Assembly (NCBI RefSeq): GCF_020510625.1
Contig: NZ_CP075191.1
Coordinates: 1,402,001-1,466,000 of the forward strand
Source: Ferribacterium limneticum
GTDB lineage: Bacteria > Pseudomonadota > Gammaproteobacteria > Burkholderiales > Rhodocyclaceae
Direction of reading: 5' to 3'
Length of the DNA: 64,000 nt
Shown: piece by piece, positions 27,703-37,784 of the stretch
Numbering within the stretch: the first letter of the stretch is position 1
Layout of the letters: each line of letters opens with the position of its first letter
The notes under the pieces: model-generated
The model's database searches: none
The model's input: the letters and a program-made list of their open reading frames with translations, nothing else
What the model was told of the DNA's origin: nothing
Position numbers and translations under genes: made by a program

Positions 27703-28935
27703 GTGAGCCCGTCCCTGTTTCGACCGATCGCCACGACCCTGATCCGCACGGTATTTTTGTGGGCAACCTTGTGCGCCCTGGCCATTGGGTCTATCCAGGC
27801 GGCTTACTCCTACATTCATGTACAGGATCGCTTCGAGTTGGCCGTTCGGGAGATCGGCCAGACCAATGTGCCGCTGTTATCGGTCAGCATCTGGGACATT
27901 GAGCCTGAAGCGATTCGAAGGCAGCTCGAAGTGATCGCTGCCCGGCCGGAGATAGGCTACGTCAGTCTGACGGTGACCACGGGGCAGGTTTTTTCGGCCG
28001 GAGACAAAGGACTGGCGAAGAATCAGCCCCGGCGCTTTGATATTCCGCCGCCAGCCCGGCCGGTTGGCGTAATCGGCAATCTGGAGATATTCGAGAACCC
28101 CGCTGCGTTTTACCGAGAGCTTATTTACACGCTCGGTGTCGCTTCGCTAGGTTATGGGGTGCTGACGCTGCTGATCTGCATACTGATTGCCTACCTGCTG
28201 AAGCGCGATCTTGAACGTCCATTGCGCCAGGTCGCGCAGTTCGCCAGCGAACTGACCCCAAATCGTCTGACGATTCCGCTGGAATTGGCGCGTTCGCCTG
28301 GACATGGTCGGGATGAGATTGATCTGGTTGTCGAAGGTTTTTCCGTGCTGCAGTCCGGGATCAACAGCCACATCGCGAACCTGGACGAACAGGTCGCCCA
28401 GCGAACCGCCGAACTGGAAGCGGCACTGGCGTCCATCCATCGATTGTCGACGATTGACCCCTTGACCGGTTGCTTCAACCGTCGCCTCTTCAACGAGAGA
28501 ATTCAGCAGGAACTTGATCGGGCGGTCCGCTATCAGCGCTCTCTGGCGGTGATTTTCTGCGATATCGATCACTTCAAACAGATTAATGACACTTGCGGGC
28601 ATCTGCTCGGCGATCAGGTTCTTCAGGAAACTGCCGAGTGCTTCCGTCGGGAATTGCGAGGACATATCGACTGGGTGGCGCGCTACGGTGGCGAGGAGTT
28701 CGTCATCGTTCTTCCGGAAACCTCGCTGCCTGCCGCAGTTGCGACTGCCGAGCGCCTGCGTCTGGCCCTCTCTCCAAGCATGGTGATGCTGGTTCCGACC
28801 TTGACGGTGACGGCGAGCTTCGGTGTAACGCAGCACGTACCTGGCGAAACCGTCCAGGAACTGCTTCAGCGGGCCGACAAGCTGCTCTATGCGGCCAAGG
28901 CGGCCGGGCGAAATCAGACCTTGCCGAAGCTATGA
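27703..28935 (+). CDS. Membrane diguanylate cyclase (GGDEF)
   Basis: 410 residues from GTG 27703, with AGGGCAAGG upstream. TM1 (~12-34), a periplasmic domain (~35-140), TM2 (~145-167), a HAMP-like segment and coiled coil (~170-250), and a GGDEF domain with DPLTGCFNRRLF, IDHFKQINDTCGH and the active-site RYGGEEF. It makes c-di-GMP. The inhibitory RxxD motif before GGEEF is not present in standard form (GHID). Probably co-transcribed with the solute-binding protein upstream, which could present a ligand to its periplasmic domain. Confidence 0.92.
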   Translation: MSPSLFRPIATTLIRTVFLWATLCALAIGSIQAAYSYIHVQDRFELAVREIGQTNVPLLSVSIWDIEPEAIRRQLEVIAARPEIGYVSLTVTTGQVFSAGDKGLAKNQPRRFDIPPPARPVGVIGNLEIFENPAAFYRELIYTLGVASLGYGVLTLLICILIAYLLKRDLERPLRQVAQFASELTPNRLTIPLELARSPGHGRDEIDLVVEGFSVLQSGINSHIANLDEQVAQRTAELEAALASIHRLSTIDPLTGCFNRRLFNERIQQELDRAVRYQRSLAVIFCDIDHFKQINDTCGHLLGDQVLQETAECFRRELRGHIDWVARYGGEEFVIVLPETSLPAAVATAERLRLALSPSMVMLVPTLTVTASFGVTQHVPGETVQELLQRADKLLYAAKAAGRNQTLPKL

Positions 28936-29022
28936 ATTGGTGCTTCCTCAGTGCCAAGGCCGATACTTTTTGAATTTCAATGAGCCCAATGATCATCGGG
29001 CGAACCGAAAATTTCCGGGGTT

Positions 29023-29475
29023 TCAGGCAACCGGGATTTTGGCCAGAAAGCTATCCAGTTGGTTAGCAAAGGCCTGTCGGTCGGCCTGACTGAAGGCATT
29101 GGGGCCGCCAGTTTGAACGCCGGCACTACGCAGATCTTCCATGAAGTTGCGCATGGTCAGGCGTTCCTGAATGTTGGCGGTGGTGTACATCTCGCCGCGT
29201 GGATTCAGGGCGTGGGCGCCGCGTGCTATGACCAGCGAGGCGAGCGGGATGTCGGCGGTGACGACGAGATCGCCGGCCGTTAGCTGATCGACGATGTGGG
29301 CATCGGCGACATCGAAGCCGCTCGGCACCTGGATGGCGCGGATGAACTTCGACGGCGGTGTGCGCAGCATCTGGTTAGCAACCAGGATGGTCTGGATCTG
29401 CCGACGCTCGGCGGCGCGAAAGATGATTTCCTTGATGACGCCAGGGCAGGCGTCGGCATCGACCCAGATTTGCAT
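29023..29475 (-). CDS. YaiI/YqxD family protein (UPF0178)
   Basis: 150 residues. [43 protein letters not shown] and [17 protein letters not shown] are the hallmarks of UPF0178, a PIN-like fold of unknown role, possibly a nuclease. The ATG at 29475 is directly adjacent to the stop of the MBL hydrolase gene, so the two are probably one transcript. An upstream TTG/ATG extension to 29496 would overlap that gene. Confidence 0.92.
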   Translation of the reverse strand: MQIWVDADACPGVIKEIIFRAAERRQIQTILVANQMLRTPPSKFIRAIQVPSGFDVADAHIVDQLTAGDLVVTADIPLASLVIARGAHALNPRGEMYTTANIQERLTMRNFMEDLRSAGVQTGGPNAFSQADRQAFANQLDSFLAKIPVA

Positions 29476-29476
29476 G

Positions 29477-30460
29477 CTATTTGGCCAGCGGTGCAAATTC
29501 GGCCGGCACCCAGGCGTAGCCCTTCGGCTCCTTGCGGACGTGGCCGATGCCCGGGAAGGGCAGGTGCATCCCGGCGACCATCAGCTTTTCGCGAGCAGCC
29601 TGGTGAAAGACACGTTTGCGGGCGATGACGGCTTGTTTCGGGTCGTTGTCGTATTCAAAGGCGACTTCCGGACGAGCGAATTGGACCGCATGGTTGTGCA
29701 CCAGATCGCCGAGGATCAGCAGGCGCTGGTCACCGCTCTGGAACAGGTAGCTGGCATGGCCGGGGGTGTGGCCGTGCGTGTCGACGCTGGAAATGCCCGC
29801 CAGCAGTTCACGGTCGCTGTCGAAGGTCTTCCACTTGCCGCTGGCAAGGTAGGGGGCGGCGGCGTCGCGTGACATCTTGAAGAAGGGCTGGAAGTCCTTC
29901 GGCGCCTTGGCGGCGATTTCCTCGCTCAGCCAGAAATCATTGTCAGCCTTGGCGGACCAGATTTCGGCATTGGCGAAAACAGCCTTGCCTTCCGGTGTGA
30001 CCAGGCCATTGACGTGGTCGCCGTGAAGGTGGGTGATGAGCACGGTGTCGACCTGTTCCGGTGCATAGCCGGCGGCTTTCAGGTTATCGACAATATTGCC
30101 CAGGCCAGGCCCGAACAGCTTGGCGGCACCGGCATCGACCAGTACCAGCTTGCTGCCGGTGTTGATCAGATAGGCGTTGACGGCGGTTTGAACCTTCGGC
30201 CCCTTGAGGAACTCACGGGCCAGCAGGCGCTGGATGTCGCGCTGCTGGATGTTTTTCAGCAATTTCTCGTCAAGATCAATGGCGCCGTCGTAGAGCGCGG
30301 TGACTTCAAAACTGCCGAGCATCATGCGGTAGTAGCCGGGAACTTGCGTTTTTTGCTGCGGAGCTTCGGCGCAGGCAAAACTCGAGGCTATTGCCAGTGC
30401 GGCGGCAAGGAGGAGGCGGCGGAAAAATCCATCAACACGTGATGAAACGGGGCTGGGCAT
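29477..30460 (-). CDS. Exported metallo-beta-lactamase-fold hydrolase
   Basis: 327 residues. A signal peptide ([18 protein letters not shown]) precedes an MBL domain with the zinc motif [35 protein letters not shown] and [10 protein letters not shown]. Periplasmic hydrolase of unknown substrate; the family includes lactonase- and sulfatase-like enzymes. The start at 30460 has GGAGATCACCC upstream; 12 more residues are open to 30496 but lack a site. Followed directly by the YaiI gene. Confidence 0.88.
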   Translation of the reverse strand: MPSPVSSRVDGFFRRLLLAAALAIASSFACAEAPQQKTQVPGYYRMMLGSFEVTALYDGAIDLDEKLLKNIQQRDIQRLLAREFLKGPKVQTAVNAYLINTGSKLVLVDAGAAKLFGPGLGNIVDNLKAAGYAPEQVDTVLITHLHGDHVNGLVTPEGKAVFANAEIWSAKADNDFWLSEEIAAKAPKDFQPFFKMSRDAAAPYLASGKWKTFDSDRELLAGISSVDTHGHTPGHASYLFQSGDQRLLILGDLVHNHAVQFARPEVAFEYDNDPKQAVIARKRVFHQAAREKLMVAGMHLPFPGIGHVRKEPKGYAWVPAEFAPLAK

Positions 30461-30675
30461 GGGTGATCTCCTGGCAGGGGCGAAAGGGCGATGCATAAGG
30501 ATGGCGAGCCGGAGGAGCAGGTCTTCGCCAGTTTTTCCGGAAGGCGAATATTGCCACGGACAGTTCAGTTGACAAACGCATCACTGCTGCCGTTTCATGG
30601 GCAGGCACCGGTTTCAGCAATTTGCCGTTCCGGTGAGTAGGGGCCGCTTTGGCGCCTGTCAGCCTGGAGATGCCA

Positions 30676-31962
30676 ATGACCCCCAACCATTTTTTCGGCC
30701 GTATTCGTATGCTGGGCATTGCCTCTGTGCTGCTTGTGCAGGCCGCTTGGGTGTGTGCTCAGCTTCCTGACAAACTGCCGCCTAGCCCCGACTACCTTGG
30801 TGAAATACGCCGTACGCCGGATGGCAAATTGAGGGCGGTTGCCGAAGAGAAAAGGTTCGTGCGTTCGGCTGAAGCGGTAGCGACGATGATTGTCGGTCCC
30901 GGTGAAAAACTGACCACAATTACCGAGGCGGCCCGGCTCGCCAAGGATGGTGAGGTGATCGAGATACGGTCAGGCGATTACCGAGGTCAGCCGGTTGTCT
31001 GGACACAGAATAATCTGCTGATTCGTGGGGTCGGTGAGCGTCCGGTCATGCTGGCGGATGGCCTGAGCGCCGAGGGCAAGGCAATCTGGGTTGTGCGTGG
31101 CGGCAAGGTGGCAATCGAGAATATTGAATTTCGCGGTGCCCGGGTGGCCAGCCTGAACGGGGCGGGCATCCGCTTCGAGAAAGGGAGTCTGAGCATCCGA
31201 TCCTGCGCCTTTTTCGACAATGAAATGGGCATCCTGACGGCCAATTTTCCAGAACTGAGTCTGGAGGTCATCGATAGTGAGTTCGGCGATGCGCCGCGCC
31301 ACAAGGGGGATCTGCACCATCTGCTGTACGTCGGGGGGATTGGCAAGTTCGTGCTGCGTGGCAGCCGGTTTCGTAATGGCTACCTCGGACACCTGGTCAA
31401 ATCACGGGCCCGCGAAAACCATATTCTTTACAACATGCTGGTCGATGGCGCTGGTGGCAAGGCCTCCTACGAACTGGAGTTTCCGAATGGTGGCCTTGCC
31501 TACGTGATCGGCAATACCATCGGCCAGAGTGCCGGCACCGATAATCCGAGCATCGTCGCCTATGGCGCCGAGGGGCCGCGCTGGTCTGATAATGCTTTGT
31601 ATGTGGCCCACAATACGCTGATCAACGATGCGCCGGCCGGCAATTTCGTCAATGTACGCATCGACAAAATCGGGGGCGATCTCGAGGTCTGGCTGCTCAA
31701 CAATCTGATGGTCGGCATTGGTGATCTGTTCAAGCCGGCACAGGGGCGGTTTGATGGCAACCGCTTGATGGCAAGGGGAGATTTGATCGAATCCAATGGC
31801 GTTCCCCTGCGACTGACCAATCTGTCACCGCTGCGTGGCGCGGTCCGACCGCCTGGCCAGGCAAGGGGTACTGAACTGCTGCCCGATGCAGAATTCCGTT
31901 TTCCGGTGGGCAGTCGCTCGATGCGACCAAGCAGCGCGTTGGCGCCGGGCGCTTTTCAGTAA
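30676..31962 (+). CDS. Exported right-handed beta-helix (pectate-lyase-fold) protein
   Basis: 428 residues. Signal peptide (~1-30: RIRMLGIASVLLVQAAWVCA), a short linker, then repeated beta-helix coils from ~75 onward: EVIEIRSGDYRGQPVVW, NNLLIRGVGERPVML, KVAIENIEFRGARV, LSIRSCAFFDNEMGIL. The fold occurs in polysaccharide lyases and surface or alginate-modifying proteins. No catalytic lyase signature is evident to me, so the substrate is unknown. GGAG lies a few bases before ATG 30676. Neighbours offer no clue. Confidence 0.78.
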   Translation: MTPNHFFGRIRMLGIASVLLVQAAWVCAQLPDKLPPSPDYLGEIRRTPDGKLRAVAEEKRFVRSAEAVATMIVGPGEKLTTITEAARLAKDGEVIEIRSGDYRGQPVVWTQNNLLIRGVGERPVMLADGLSAEGKAIWVVRGGKVAIENIEFRGARVASLNGAGIRFEKGSLSIRSCAFFDNEMGILTANFPELSLEVIDSEFGDAPRHKGDLHHLLYVGGIGKFVLRGSRFRNGYLGHLVKSRARENHILYNMLVDGAGGKASYELEFPNGGLAYVIGNTIGQSAGTDNPSIVAYGAEGPRWSDNALYVAHNTLINDAPAGNFVNVRIDKIGGDLEVWLLNNLMVGIGDLFKPAQGRFDGNRLMARGDLIESNGVPLRLTNLSPLRGAVRPPGQARGTELLPDAEFRFPVGSRSMRPSSALAPGAFQ

Positions 31963-31978
31963 GTACCGAAGGGCGGCT

Positions 31979-32830
31979 TCAGGCGGCCTTGTTGCCCATC
32001 AATTCACCCATCCGGATGGCGCGGGTCGGTGTCCATTCAGGGTTGAAGGCGAGGCTGTCTTTCGGGAAAAGCATGACGACTGTGGAGCCAAGCAGGAAGC
32101 GGCCCATTTCATCGCCTTTTTTCAGGCTGGGCGCGTTGTCACCATCGTAGCGCCATTCGCGGAGCACACCGGGGCGGGGTGGGTTGATCATGCCGTGCCA
32201 GACGGTGGCCATGCTGCCGACAATGGTGGCACCGACCAGCGTCAGTACGAAGGGACCGAACTCGGATTCGAAAACACAGACCACGCGCTCGTTGCGCGCA
32301 AACAGACCGGGAACGCCGCGCGCCGTGGTCGGATTGACCGAGAACAGCGCGCCGGGCACGTAGATCATGCGGGTCAGCCTGCCGTCGCAGGGCATGTGGA
32401 TACGGTGGTAGTCGCGCGGGCTGAGGTAAAGCGTGGCGAAGCTGCCGCTCTCGAACTGCTCGGCCAGCTGGCGATCACCGCCGACCAGCGCCGTAGTCGA
32501 ATAACTGTGCCCCTTGGCCTGGAATATCTGGTCGCGTTCGATAGCACCAAACTGGCTGATCGCACCGTCGACCGGGCAGATGAAATCGGCGTCGGCCTGC
32601 GAGCGGGCGCCGTCCTTCAATGGGCGGGTAAAGAACTCGTTGAAGCTCTTGTAGCTGGCGATCTCCGGATTGGCCGCTTCCGCCATATTCACGTTGTAGC
32701 GACCAACAAACCAGCGAATGACGCTGGTCGTCAGGCTGCCGGCTTCAGCCGAGGCCAGCTTGCCGGCCAGTGCGGTCAGCGCCTGTTTCGGAATCAGATA
32801 TTGGGGCAGGACGGCGAGGCGGTCGGACAC
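31979..32830 (-). CDS. psd: Phosphatidylserine decarboxylase proenzyme
   Basis: 283 residues from GTG 32830 (VSDRLAVLPQYLIPK), the family's normal N-terminus. Motifs: SFNEFFTRPLK, CPVDGAISQFG, YLSPRDYHRIHMP, and the self-cleavage site LGST in GRFLLGSTVVML, whose serine becomes the pyruvoyl cofactor. It converts phosphatidylserine to phosphatidylethanolamine at the inner membrane. The frame is open further upstream to 32953 but that part overlaps the rlmF gene and is not conserved. Confidence 0.94.
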   Translation of the reverse strand: MSDRLAVLPQYLIPKQALTALAGKLASAEAGSLTTSVIRWFVGRYNVNMAEAANPEIASYKSFNEFFTRPLKDGARSQADADFICPVDGAISQFGAIERDQIFQAKGHSYSTTALVGGDRQLAEQFESGSFATLYLSPRDYHRIHMPCDGRLTRMIYVPGALFSVNPTTARGVPGLFARNERVVCVFESEFGPFVLTLVGATIVGSMATVWHGMINPPRPGVLREWRYDGDNAPSLKKGDEMGRFLLGSTVVMLFPKDSLAFNPEWTPTRAIRMGELMGNKAA

Positions 32831-32859
32831 GGGCGAATTTCCAGGCAGAAAACCGGCAA

Positions 32860-33879
32860 TTATACGGGGTCGACTGTCGGCGTTGCTTCGGACGCCAACG
32901 GAGCAGTCTGCTCGGCGAAGGCTGGAACGGCGTAGGAGGGCGCGGCAGTCCACCGTTCACGGCGCCACTTTTCGCGTTCGCCGTTGCCGCAGAAGGTCCA
33001 GGCGACCAGGCGACTTTGCTTCTGGCCCTGCGCCATCGGAATGATGCGCGACTCGACGACCTTGGCTTTTTTCAGCGCCGCTTCAATGTGCGGCAGGTTG
33101 TCGCCCTGCGAGAGCAGGCTGGTGAACCACATGACGCGCTTCGGGATGTTGCAGCTTTGCTCGATCATCAGTTTGACGAAGGCGCGTTCACCGCCGTTGC
33201 ACCACAGTTCGCTACCGCCGCCGCCGAAGTTGAGGCGTGGCTCGGCGGCGCCGCGTTTGGCGCCCGGTTTGTTGAGGTTGTTCCATTTGCGCTGGCTGAC
33301 TGCGTGAACGTCATCCGGCGAGTTATGGAAAGGCGGATTGCAGATCGACAGGTCAAAAACCTCGCCGGAGCGCAGCAGGCCGGTGAAAATGTTCTCCCAG
33401 ACGGTCTGGTGACGCAGTTCGATGTCGCCGGCGAGTTCGGGGTTCTTGCCGATGATCGTGGCGGCATTGGCCAGCGCCGCTTCGTCGATATCGACGCCGA
33501 GGAAGGACCAGCCGTATTCGGCGTGGCCGATCAGCGGATAGACGAGATTGGCGCCGGTGCCGATGTCGAGCACGCGTACGCCGGGGCCGCTCGGGATGTT
33601 TTTCTTGTTGCAGGTAGCCAGCAGGTCGGCGACGCTGTGAATGTAATCGGCCCGGCCGGGAATCGGCGGGCACAGGTAGCCGGCCGGAATGTCCCAGCCT
33701 TTGACGCCGTAGTGGTGCATCAGGATCGCCCGGTTGAGCATCTTGACGGCAGTCGGATTGGCGAAGTCGATGCTGGCCGTGCCAGCCTGCGTCGTCTTGA
33801 TGTGCTTGGATAGCGCAGCAGAAGTGGCTGCCAGGGCAGCGAAATCGTAGCCTTCGGCATTCTTGTTGCGGGGGTGCAT
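32860..33879 (-). CDS. rlmF: 23S rRNA (adenine(1618)-N(6))-methyltransferase RlmF
   Basis: 339 residues. MHPRNKNAEGYDFAAL is the typical start; SAM region VLDIGTGANLVYPLIG; the N6-adenine methyltransferase motif CNPPFHNS; and QGDNLPHIEAALKKA. It modifies A1618 of 23S rRNA. The C-terminal ~35 residues (after FCGNGEREKWRRERW) are extra and Ala/Pro-rich. It lies just upstream of psd on the same strand. Confidence 0.92.
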   Translation of the reverse strand: MHPRNKNAEGYDFAALAATSAALSKHIKTTQAGTASIDFANPTAVKMLNRAILMHHYGVKGWDIPAGYLCPPIPGRADYIHSVADLLATCNKKNIPSGPGVRVLDIGTGANLVYPLIGHAEYGWSFLGVDIDEAALANAATIIGKNPELAGDIELRHQTVWENIFTGLLRSGEVFDLSICNPPFHNSPDDVHAVSQRKWNNLNKPGAKRGAAEPRLNFGGGGSELWCNGGERAFVKLMIEQSCNIPKRVMWFTSLLSQGDNLPHIEAALKKAKVVESRIIPMAQGQKQSRLVAWTFCGNGEREKWRRERWTAAPSYAVPAFAEQTAPLASEATPTVDPV

Positions 33880-33921
33880 GGCTTACTCGGACAGACGGCG
33901 GGGGGCGAAGTATCCCACGAA

Positions 33922-35082
33922 TCAATGTTCCCTGCCGTCGATGCGCGGCTGCAGCAGCATCGGGACAGTGCGCCAGGCCAGGAGGCCGAATGCGACCAGC
34001 CAGCAGGTGGCTGAGAGGTAAATCCAGACCAGATAGCCGGCCGGCGCAATCTGCGGCGCAGCAATCCGTACGATCAACGCGCCAAGCATGATGTACAGGA
34101 TGGCGCGATCGTGCCCTTCAAAGACCACCTTGCGCCCGGTGTGGCCCTTTGATATCCGGATGATCATGGCTGGAATGACGCAACCCATGGCACCGAAGGT
34201 GAAGAGATGGACGGATACCGAGCCGACCCAGACAAAACTCATCACATGGCCGAGCGCTTCGATCAAGAGTTGGCCAACGATGGCCAGATAGCCGACGTAC
34301 ATGATGCCGACATCGATGCGCCTGAAGGCCAGTTGCGGCTTCCAGTAGAAAAAGCGGATGGCGAGCAGCGTGGCGAGCAGTAGCGAAATTGCTGCGGTCA
34401 GCGCACGGGGAAGCACAAACTCGATGACGAGCAGCAGGCCGAGCAACTTGATCGCCATGTCCAGCACCGGGTGGCGCAGAATCTGGGCCTGAAAGGCGGC
34501 CTTCATGAACCCGGTCAGCGTTCGTTCCAGCATGACCAGAAAGGCCAGCCGGAAAAGCGCGATGGCCATGCTGTAGCCGGCCGTGAAGTCGCCGCCCGCC
34601 AGCATCAGGTATTTGGCGACAAGGAAGGCGGGTAACAGGACCATGAAGAAAGCGTTGTCGCGGTAGCTGTCTTGGTTGCGATGACGGATCAATGTCCACA
34701 GCAACATGGCGATGATGCTGCCCAGAAAAAGGTTGTTAACCAGCAGAAAAAGCGGCATCGACCAGGTGCCGCCAAAGCTCATGCCGATTCGTTCAATGAT
34801 CCAGGCCGCGGCCAGCCACATTAACGCCAGGCCGTGATAACCGCGAATATTGACCCAGTTCTTGGTCGAGGTCAGCAGGAAGCCGCCGAGTACCGCCCAG
34901 CCGAAGCCGAAGAACATTTCGTGGGCGTGCCACTGTACCGAGGTGAATGGCGATTCCGGCGCCGGCAGGTGGCCGCTGAATATCAGCGCCCAGAGCACGG
35001 GCAGCAACATGCCGGCCAGGCAGGCCAGGGTAAAGAATGGACGGAAGCCGACCAGCCAGAGAGGATGATTTGAAACGTGCAT
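33922..35082 (-). CDS. NnrS family membrane protein
   Basis: 386 residues, about 12 membrane segments. WLVGFRPFFTLACLAG, SVQWHAHEMFFGFGWAVLGG and HLFTFGAMGCVIPAMIIRIS with conserved histidines are NnrS signatures. NnrS is a heme/copper membrane protein tied to nitric-oxide tolerance and often controlled by NO-responsive regulators. In the upstream gap, TTGAT near 35146 is half of an FNR/NnrR-type site but the second half is missing. No denitrification genes are in the window. Confidence 0.92.
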   Translation of the reverse strand: MHVSNHPLWLVGFRPFFTLACLAGMLLPVLWALIFSGHLPAPESPFTSVQWHAHEMFFGFGWAVLGGFLLTSTKNWVNIRGYHGLALMWLAAAWIIERIGMSFGGTWSMPLFLLVNNLFLGSIIAMLLWTLIRHRNQDSYRDNAFFMVLLPAFLVAKYLMLAGGDFTAGYSMAIALFRLAFLVMLERTLTGFMKAAFQAQILRHPVLDMAIKLLGLLLVIEFVLPRALTAAISLLLATLLAIRFFYWKPQLAFRRIDVGIMYVGYLAIVGQLLIEALGHVMSFVWVGSVSVHLFTFGAMGCVIPAMIIRISKGHTGRKVVFEGHDRAILYIMLGALIVRIAAPQIAPAGYLVWIYLSATCWLVAFGLLAWRTVPMLLQPRIDGREH

Positions 35083-35250
35083 GGCGAACCTGTTGCCGGG
35101 GTGGGGTATCTAAGTCGCAAGTTTAACGATACTCGGTGCCGACAAAATTGATTTATCCCCGGCTCGTCAAGCATCGGTCTTAACATTGGCGTAAAATTCT
35201 CACCTTGGCCGGGCGAGAGGGGATGCCGGCCGGTTTCCATAAGGATAATG

Positions 35251-36507
35251 ATGAAGCGTGTGGATGATTTCCGCTTGCGGCTTGGCAAGCATGAACTGGT
35301 ACCGATCATGGTCGGTGGCATGGGCGTCGATATATCGAGTGCCGATCTGGCTGTCGAGGTGGCGCGTCTGGGCGGTGTCGGCCATATTTCCGACGCAATG
35401 ATCAAGACTGTCTCGGATCGCCGCTACAAGACCAAGTTCGTCAAGGAAAAGCTCGCGCTCTACAAATACAACGTCGAGAGCGAAGACAAATCACCGGTCC
35501 AGTTCGATCTCGGCAAGCTGGCAGAAGCTACCCGATTGCACGTCGAAGGATCCATGTCGCGCAAGAAGGGCGACGGCATGATCTTCATCAACTGCATGGA
35601 AAAGCTGACCATGAACGCGCCGAAAGAGACGCTCAAGGTTCGCATGACCGCGGCGATGGACGCCGGTATCGAAGGGATCACGCTGGCTGCCGGCCTGCAC
35701 CTGGGGTCATTTGCGCTGATCGAGGATCACCCGCGTTTCCGTGATGTGCAGTTGGGCATCATTGTTTCCTCGGTGCGCGCCCTGCAACTTTTCCTGAAAA
35801 AGAATTTCCGTACCGGGCGCCTGCCTGATTACATCGTGGTCGAAGGTCCGCTGGCTGGCGGGCACCTCGGTTTTGGCATGGACTGGGCGCAGTATGATCT
35901 GGCGACTATCGTCGCTGAAGTCATCCAGTACCTGAAAAACGAAAATCTGGATATTCCGGTCATTCCGGCTGGCGGCATCTTCACCGGTTCCGATGCGAGC
36001 GCTTTCCTTGAGGCTGGCGCAGCAGCTGTCCAGGTGGCAACCCGGTTTACCGTCGCGGAAGAGTGCGGCCTGCCGACTGCCGTCAAGCAGGAATACTTCA
36101 AGGCCAGCGAAGACGACATCGAGGTCAACCAGATCTCACCGACCGGCTATCCGATGCGAATGATCAAGGGCAGCCCAGGCATCGGTTCCGGCATTCGCCC
36201 GAACTGCGAAGCCTATGGCTACCTGCTCGACGCCAACGGCAAGTGTTCCTATGTGACGGCCTACAATCGCGAAGTTGTCGCGCATCCCGAAGCGCGCAAG
36301 GTAACGGTCATGGACAAGACCTGTCTGTGCACTCATATGCGCAACTTCGATATCTGGACCTGCGGGCACTTGACCTATCGCCTGAAGGACACCACGCGTC
36401 GCCTTGAAGATGGCAGCTATCAGGTGCTGTCGGCCGAGCATATTTTCAAGGACTATCAGTTCAGTACGGAACAGAAAATCGCCTTGCCTGAACTGCAAGC
36501 TGGCTGA
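35251..36507 (+). CDS. NAD(P)H-dependent flavin oxidoreductase / nitronate monooxygenase family
   Basis: 418 residues. The TIM-barrel FMN protein shows PIMVGGMGVDISSADLA, VEGPLAGGHLGFGMDW and PAGGIFTGSDASAFLEAGAAA, the class of nitronate monooxygenases and enoyl-reductase-like oxidoreductases. A C-terminal extension has three close cysteines (KTCLCTHMRNFDIWTCGH), found in a longer subgroup. Substrate not assignable. The second of two ATGs is favoured because AAGGA at 35241-35245 is five bases before it. A strong terminator follows. Confidence 0.85.
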   Translation: MKRVDDFRLRLGKHELVPIMVGGMGVDISSADLAVEVARLGGVGHISDAMIKTVSDRRYKTKFVKEKLALYKYNVESEDKSPVQFDLGKLAEATRLHVEGSMSRKKGDGMIFINCMEKLTMNAPKETLKVRMTAAMDAGIEGITLAAGLHLGSFALIEDHPRFRDVQLGIIVSSVRALQLFLKKNFRTGRLPDYIVVEGPLAGGHLGFGMDWAQYDLATIVAEVIQYLKNENLDIPVIPAGGIFTGSDASAFLEAGAAAVQVATRFTVAEECGLPTAVKQEYFKASEDDIEVNQISPTGYPMRMIKGSPGIGSGIRPNCEAYGYLLDANGKCSYVTAYNREVVAHPEARKVTVMDKTCLCTHMRNFDIWTCGHLTYRLKDTTRRLEDGSYQVLSAEHIFKDYQFSTEQKIALPELQAG

Positions 36508-36512
36508 ACCAG

Positions 36513-36541
36513 AAACGCACGAAGCTACTCGTGCGTTTTTG
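36513..36541 (+). terminator. Rho-independent terminator after the flavin oxidoreductase
   Basis: Stem AAACGCACGA / TCGTGCGTTT with a six-base loop, followed by T residues. It begins six bases after the stop codon. Confidence 0.85.
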
Positions 36542-36583
36542 GTTAACGCTGCACATCTGCTGACTATCTCGCTCAAAAAAGAC

Positions 36584-37780
36584 ATGCTCGTCGCCAAAGT
36601 CTTGCGCCTGACAAACGCGCTACGTTTGTTCGGATTCCTGACGGTCGGCTGTGCCCTCGCACAGCTTGCTGTTGCGTCGGCTTGGGCTGATCCGGAGCAG
36701 GCCTTCAGCTTGCAGGGATTTGGTACGCTGGGGGTGGCCAGAACGACGACCAATGATCTGGAATTTGTTCGCGACTTGTCGCAACCGAGCGGTATCAAGA
36801 AGGCTTGGGACGGGCGGGTAGATAGCGTACTGGGCCTTCAGGGCGCCTGGCATATCAACAAACAGCTTGAGGCGGTAGTTCAGTCCACAATCCGTTATCG
36901 CTATGACAAGACGTACAACCCGGAGATCGCCTGGGCCTACGTCAAGTACGATCCGACGCCAAATCTGAGTTTGCGCGCCGGGCGCCTCGGGACTGAGTTC
37001 TTCATGATGGCTGATTCCCGCTGGGTGGGATATTCCTTCCTGACCGTGCGGCCACCCGGTGATTACTTCTGGTATTTGCCCTTTTACAGTATTCACGGGG
37101 CAGACGTTGCATATACACGGCCTGTTGATGACGACTTGCTGCGCCTCAAGGTCTTCTACGGCAATTCCAACGGCCAAATTCCATTGGCTGACCGGCAATG
37201 GGAAATCAAGGGGTCGCCGATGCTCGGGGCCTTTGTTGAGTACCAGATTTCGTCGTGGCTGATCCGCGCCAGCTACGCCAATATCACTTTCAAGAATGAT
37301 TTGCCGATTGGCGGTTTGGTGCCTGCTGCATCGGCTGAATACCTCTCGATGAAAGACAAGCGTACTGACTACTACTCTTTGGGCGTGGTCTATGACCAAG
37401 GGCCGTTGCAGCTTCAGTTGATGCTGAATTACATTGAGCAGGGTAATAACGCTCTCGAAAATTCAAATGGTGGCTATGTGCTGGCTGGTTACAGAATTCG
37501 CGAGGTTACGCCTTATCTTGGCTATTCCTGGGTGCGATCAGCCCGGCGCCCAAGCGCGGATCCCTATGTCAGTCATGTGATGGCCGATTCCCATTCGGAT
37601 CAAAAGACAAGCATCGTTGGCATGCGCTGGGATGTGGCACGCAATGTGGCGATCAAGGCGCAGTGGGATGGTGTGCGTGGAGATCCGACATCGATTTTTC
37701 CGTACCGCAATGATCCGTCGAATGGTCGCTGGTCCGGCAAGATGGATATTTATTCCCTGACGGTGGATTTCGTCTTCTAA
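36584..37780 (+). CDS. Outer-membrane porin-like beta-barrel protein
   Basis: 398 residues from ATG 36584. A signal peptide (~1-35, ending ..ASAWA) is followed by alternating beta strands: FSLQGFGTLGVARTT, LRAGRLGTEFFMMADSRWVG, RLKVFYGNSNGQ, TPYLGYSWVRSARR. It ends in aromatic-rich LTVDFVF, the usual outer-membrane insertion signal. Likely a solute or phosphate-related porin; the next gene is a PstS-like protein four bases downstream. The in-frame extension back to 36404 runs through the previous gene and terminator, so it is rejected. Confidence 0.85.
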   Translation: MLVAKVLRLTNALRLFGFLTVGCALAQLAVASAWADPEQAFSLQGFGTLGVARTTTNDLEFVRDLSQPSGIKKAWDGRVDSVLGLQGAWHINKQLEAVVQSTIRYRYDKTYNPEIAWAYVKYDPTPNLSLRAGRLGTEFFMMADSRWVGYSFLTVRPPGDYFWYLPFYSIHGADVAYTRPVDDDLLRLKVFYGNSNGQIPLADRQWEIKGSPMLGAFVEYQISSWLIRASYANITFKNDLPIGGLVPAASAEYLSMKDKRTDYYSLGVVYDQGPLQLQLMLNYIEQGNNALENSNGGYVLAGYRIREVTPYLGYSWVRSARRPSADPYVSHVMADSHSDQKTSIVGMRWDVARNVAIKAQWDGVRGDPTSIFPYRNDPSNGRWSGKMDIYSLTVDFVF

Positions 37781-37784
37781 GCAG

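Noticed and set aside
35140..35160. Possible FNR/NnrR site before nnrS
   Set aside because: Only the TTGAT half is present; the other half reads CCCCG, so the inverted repeat is absent.
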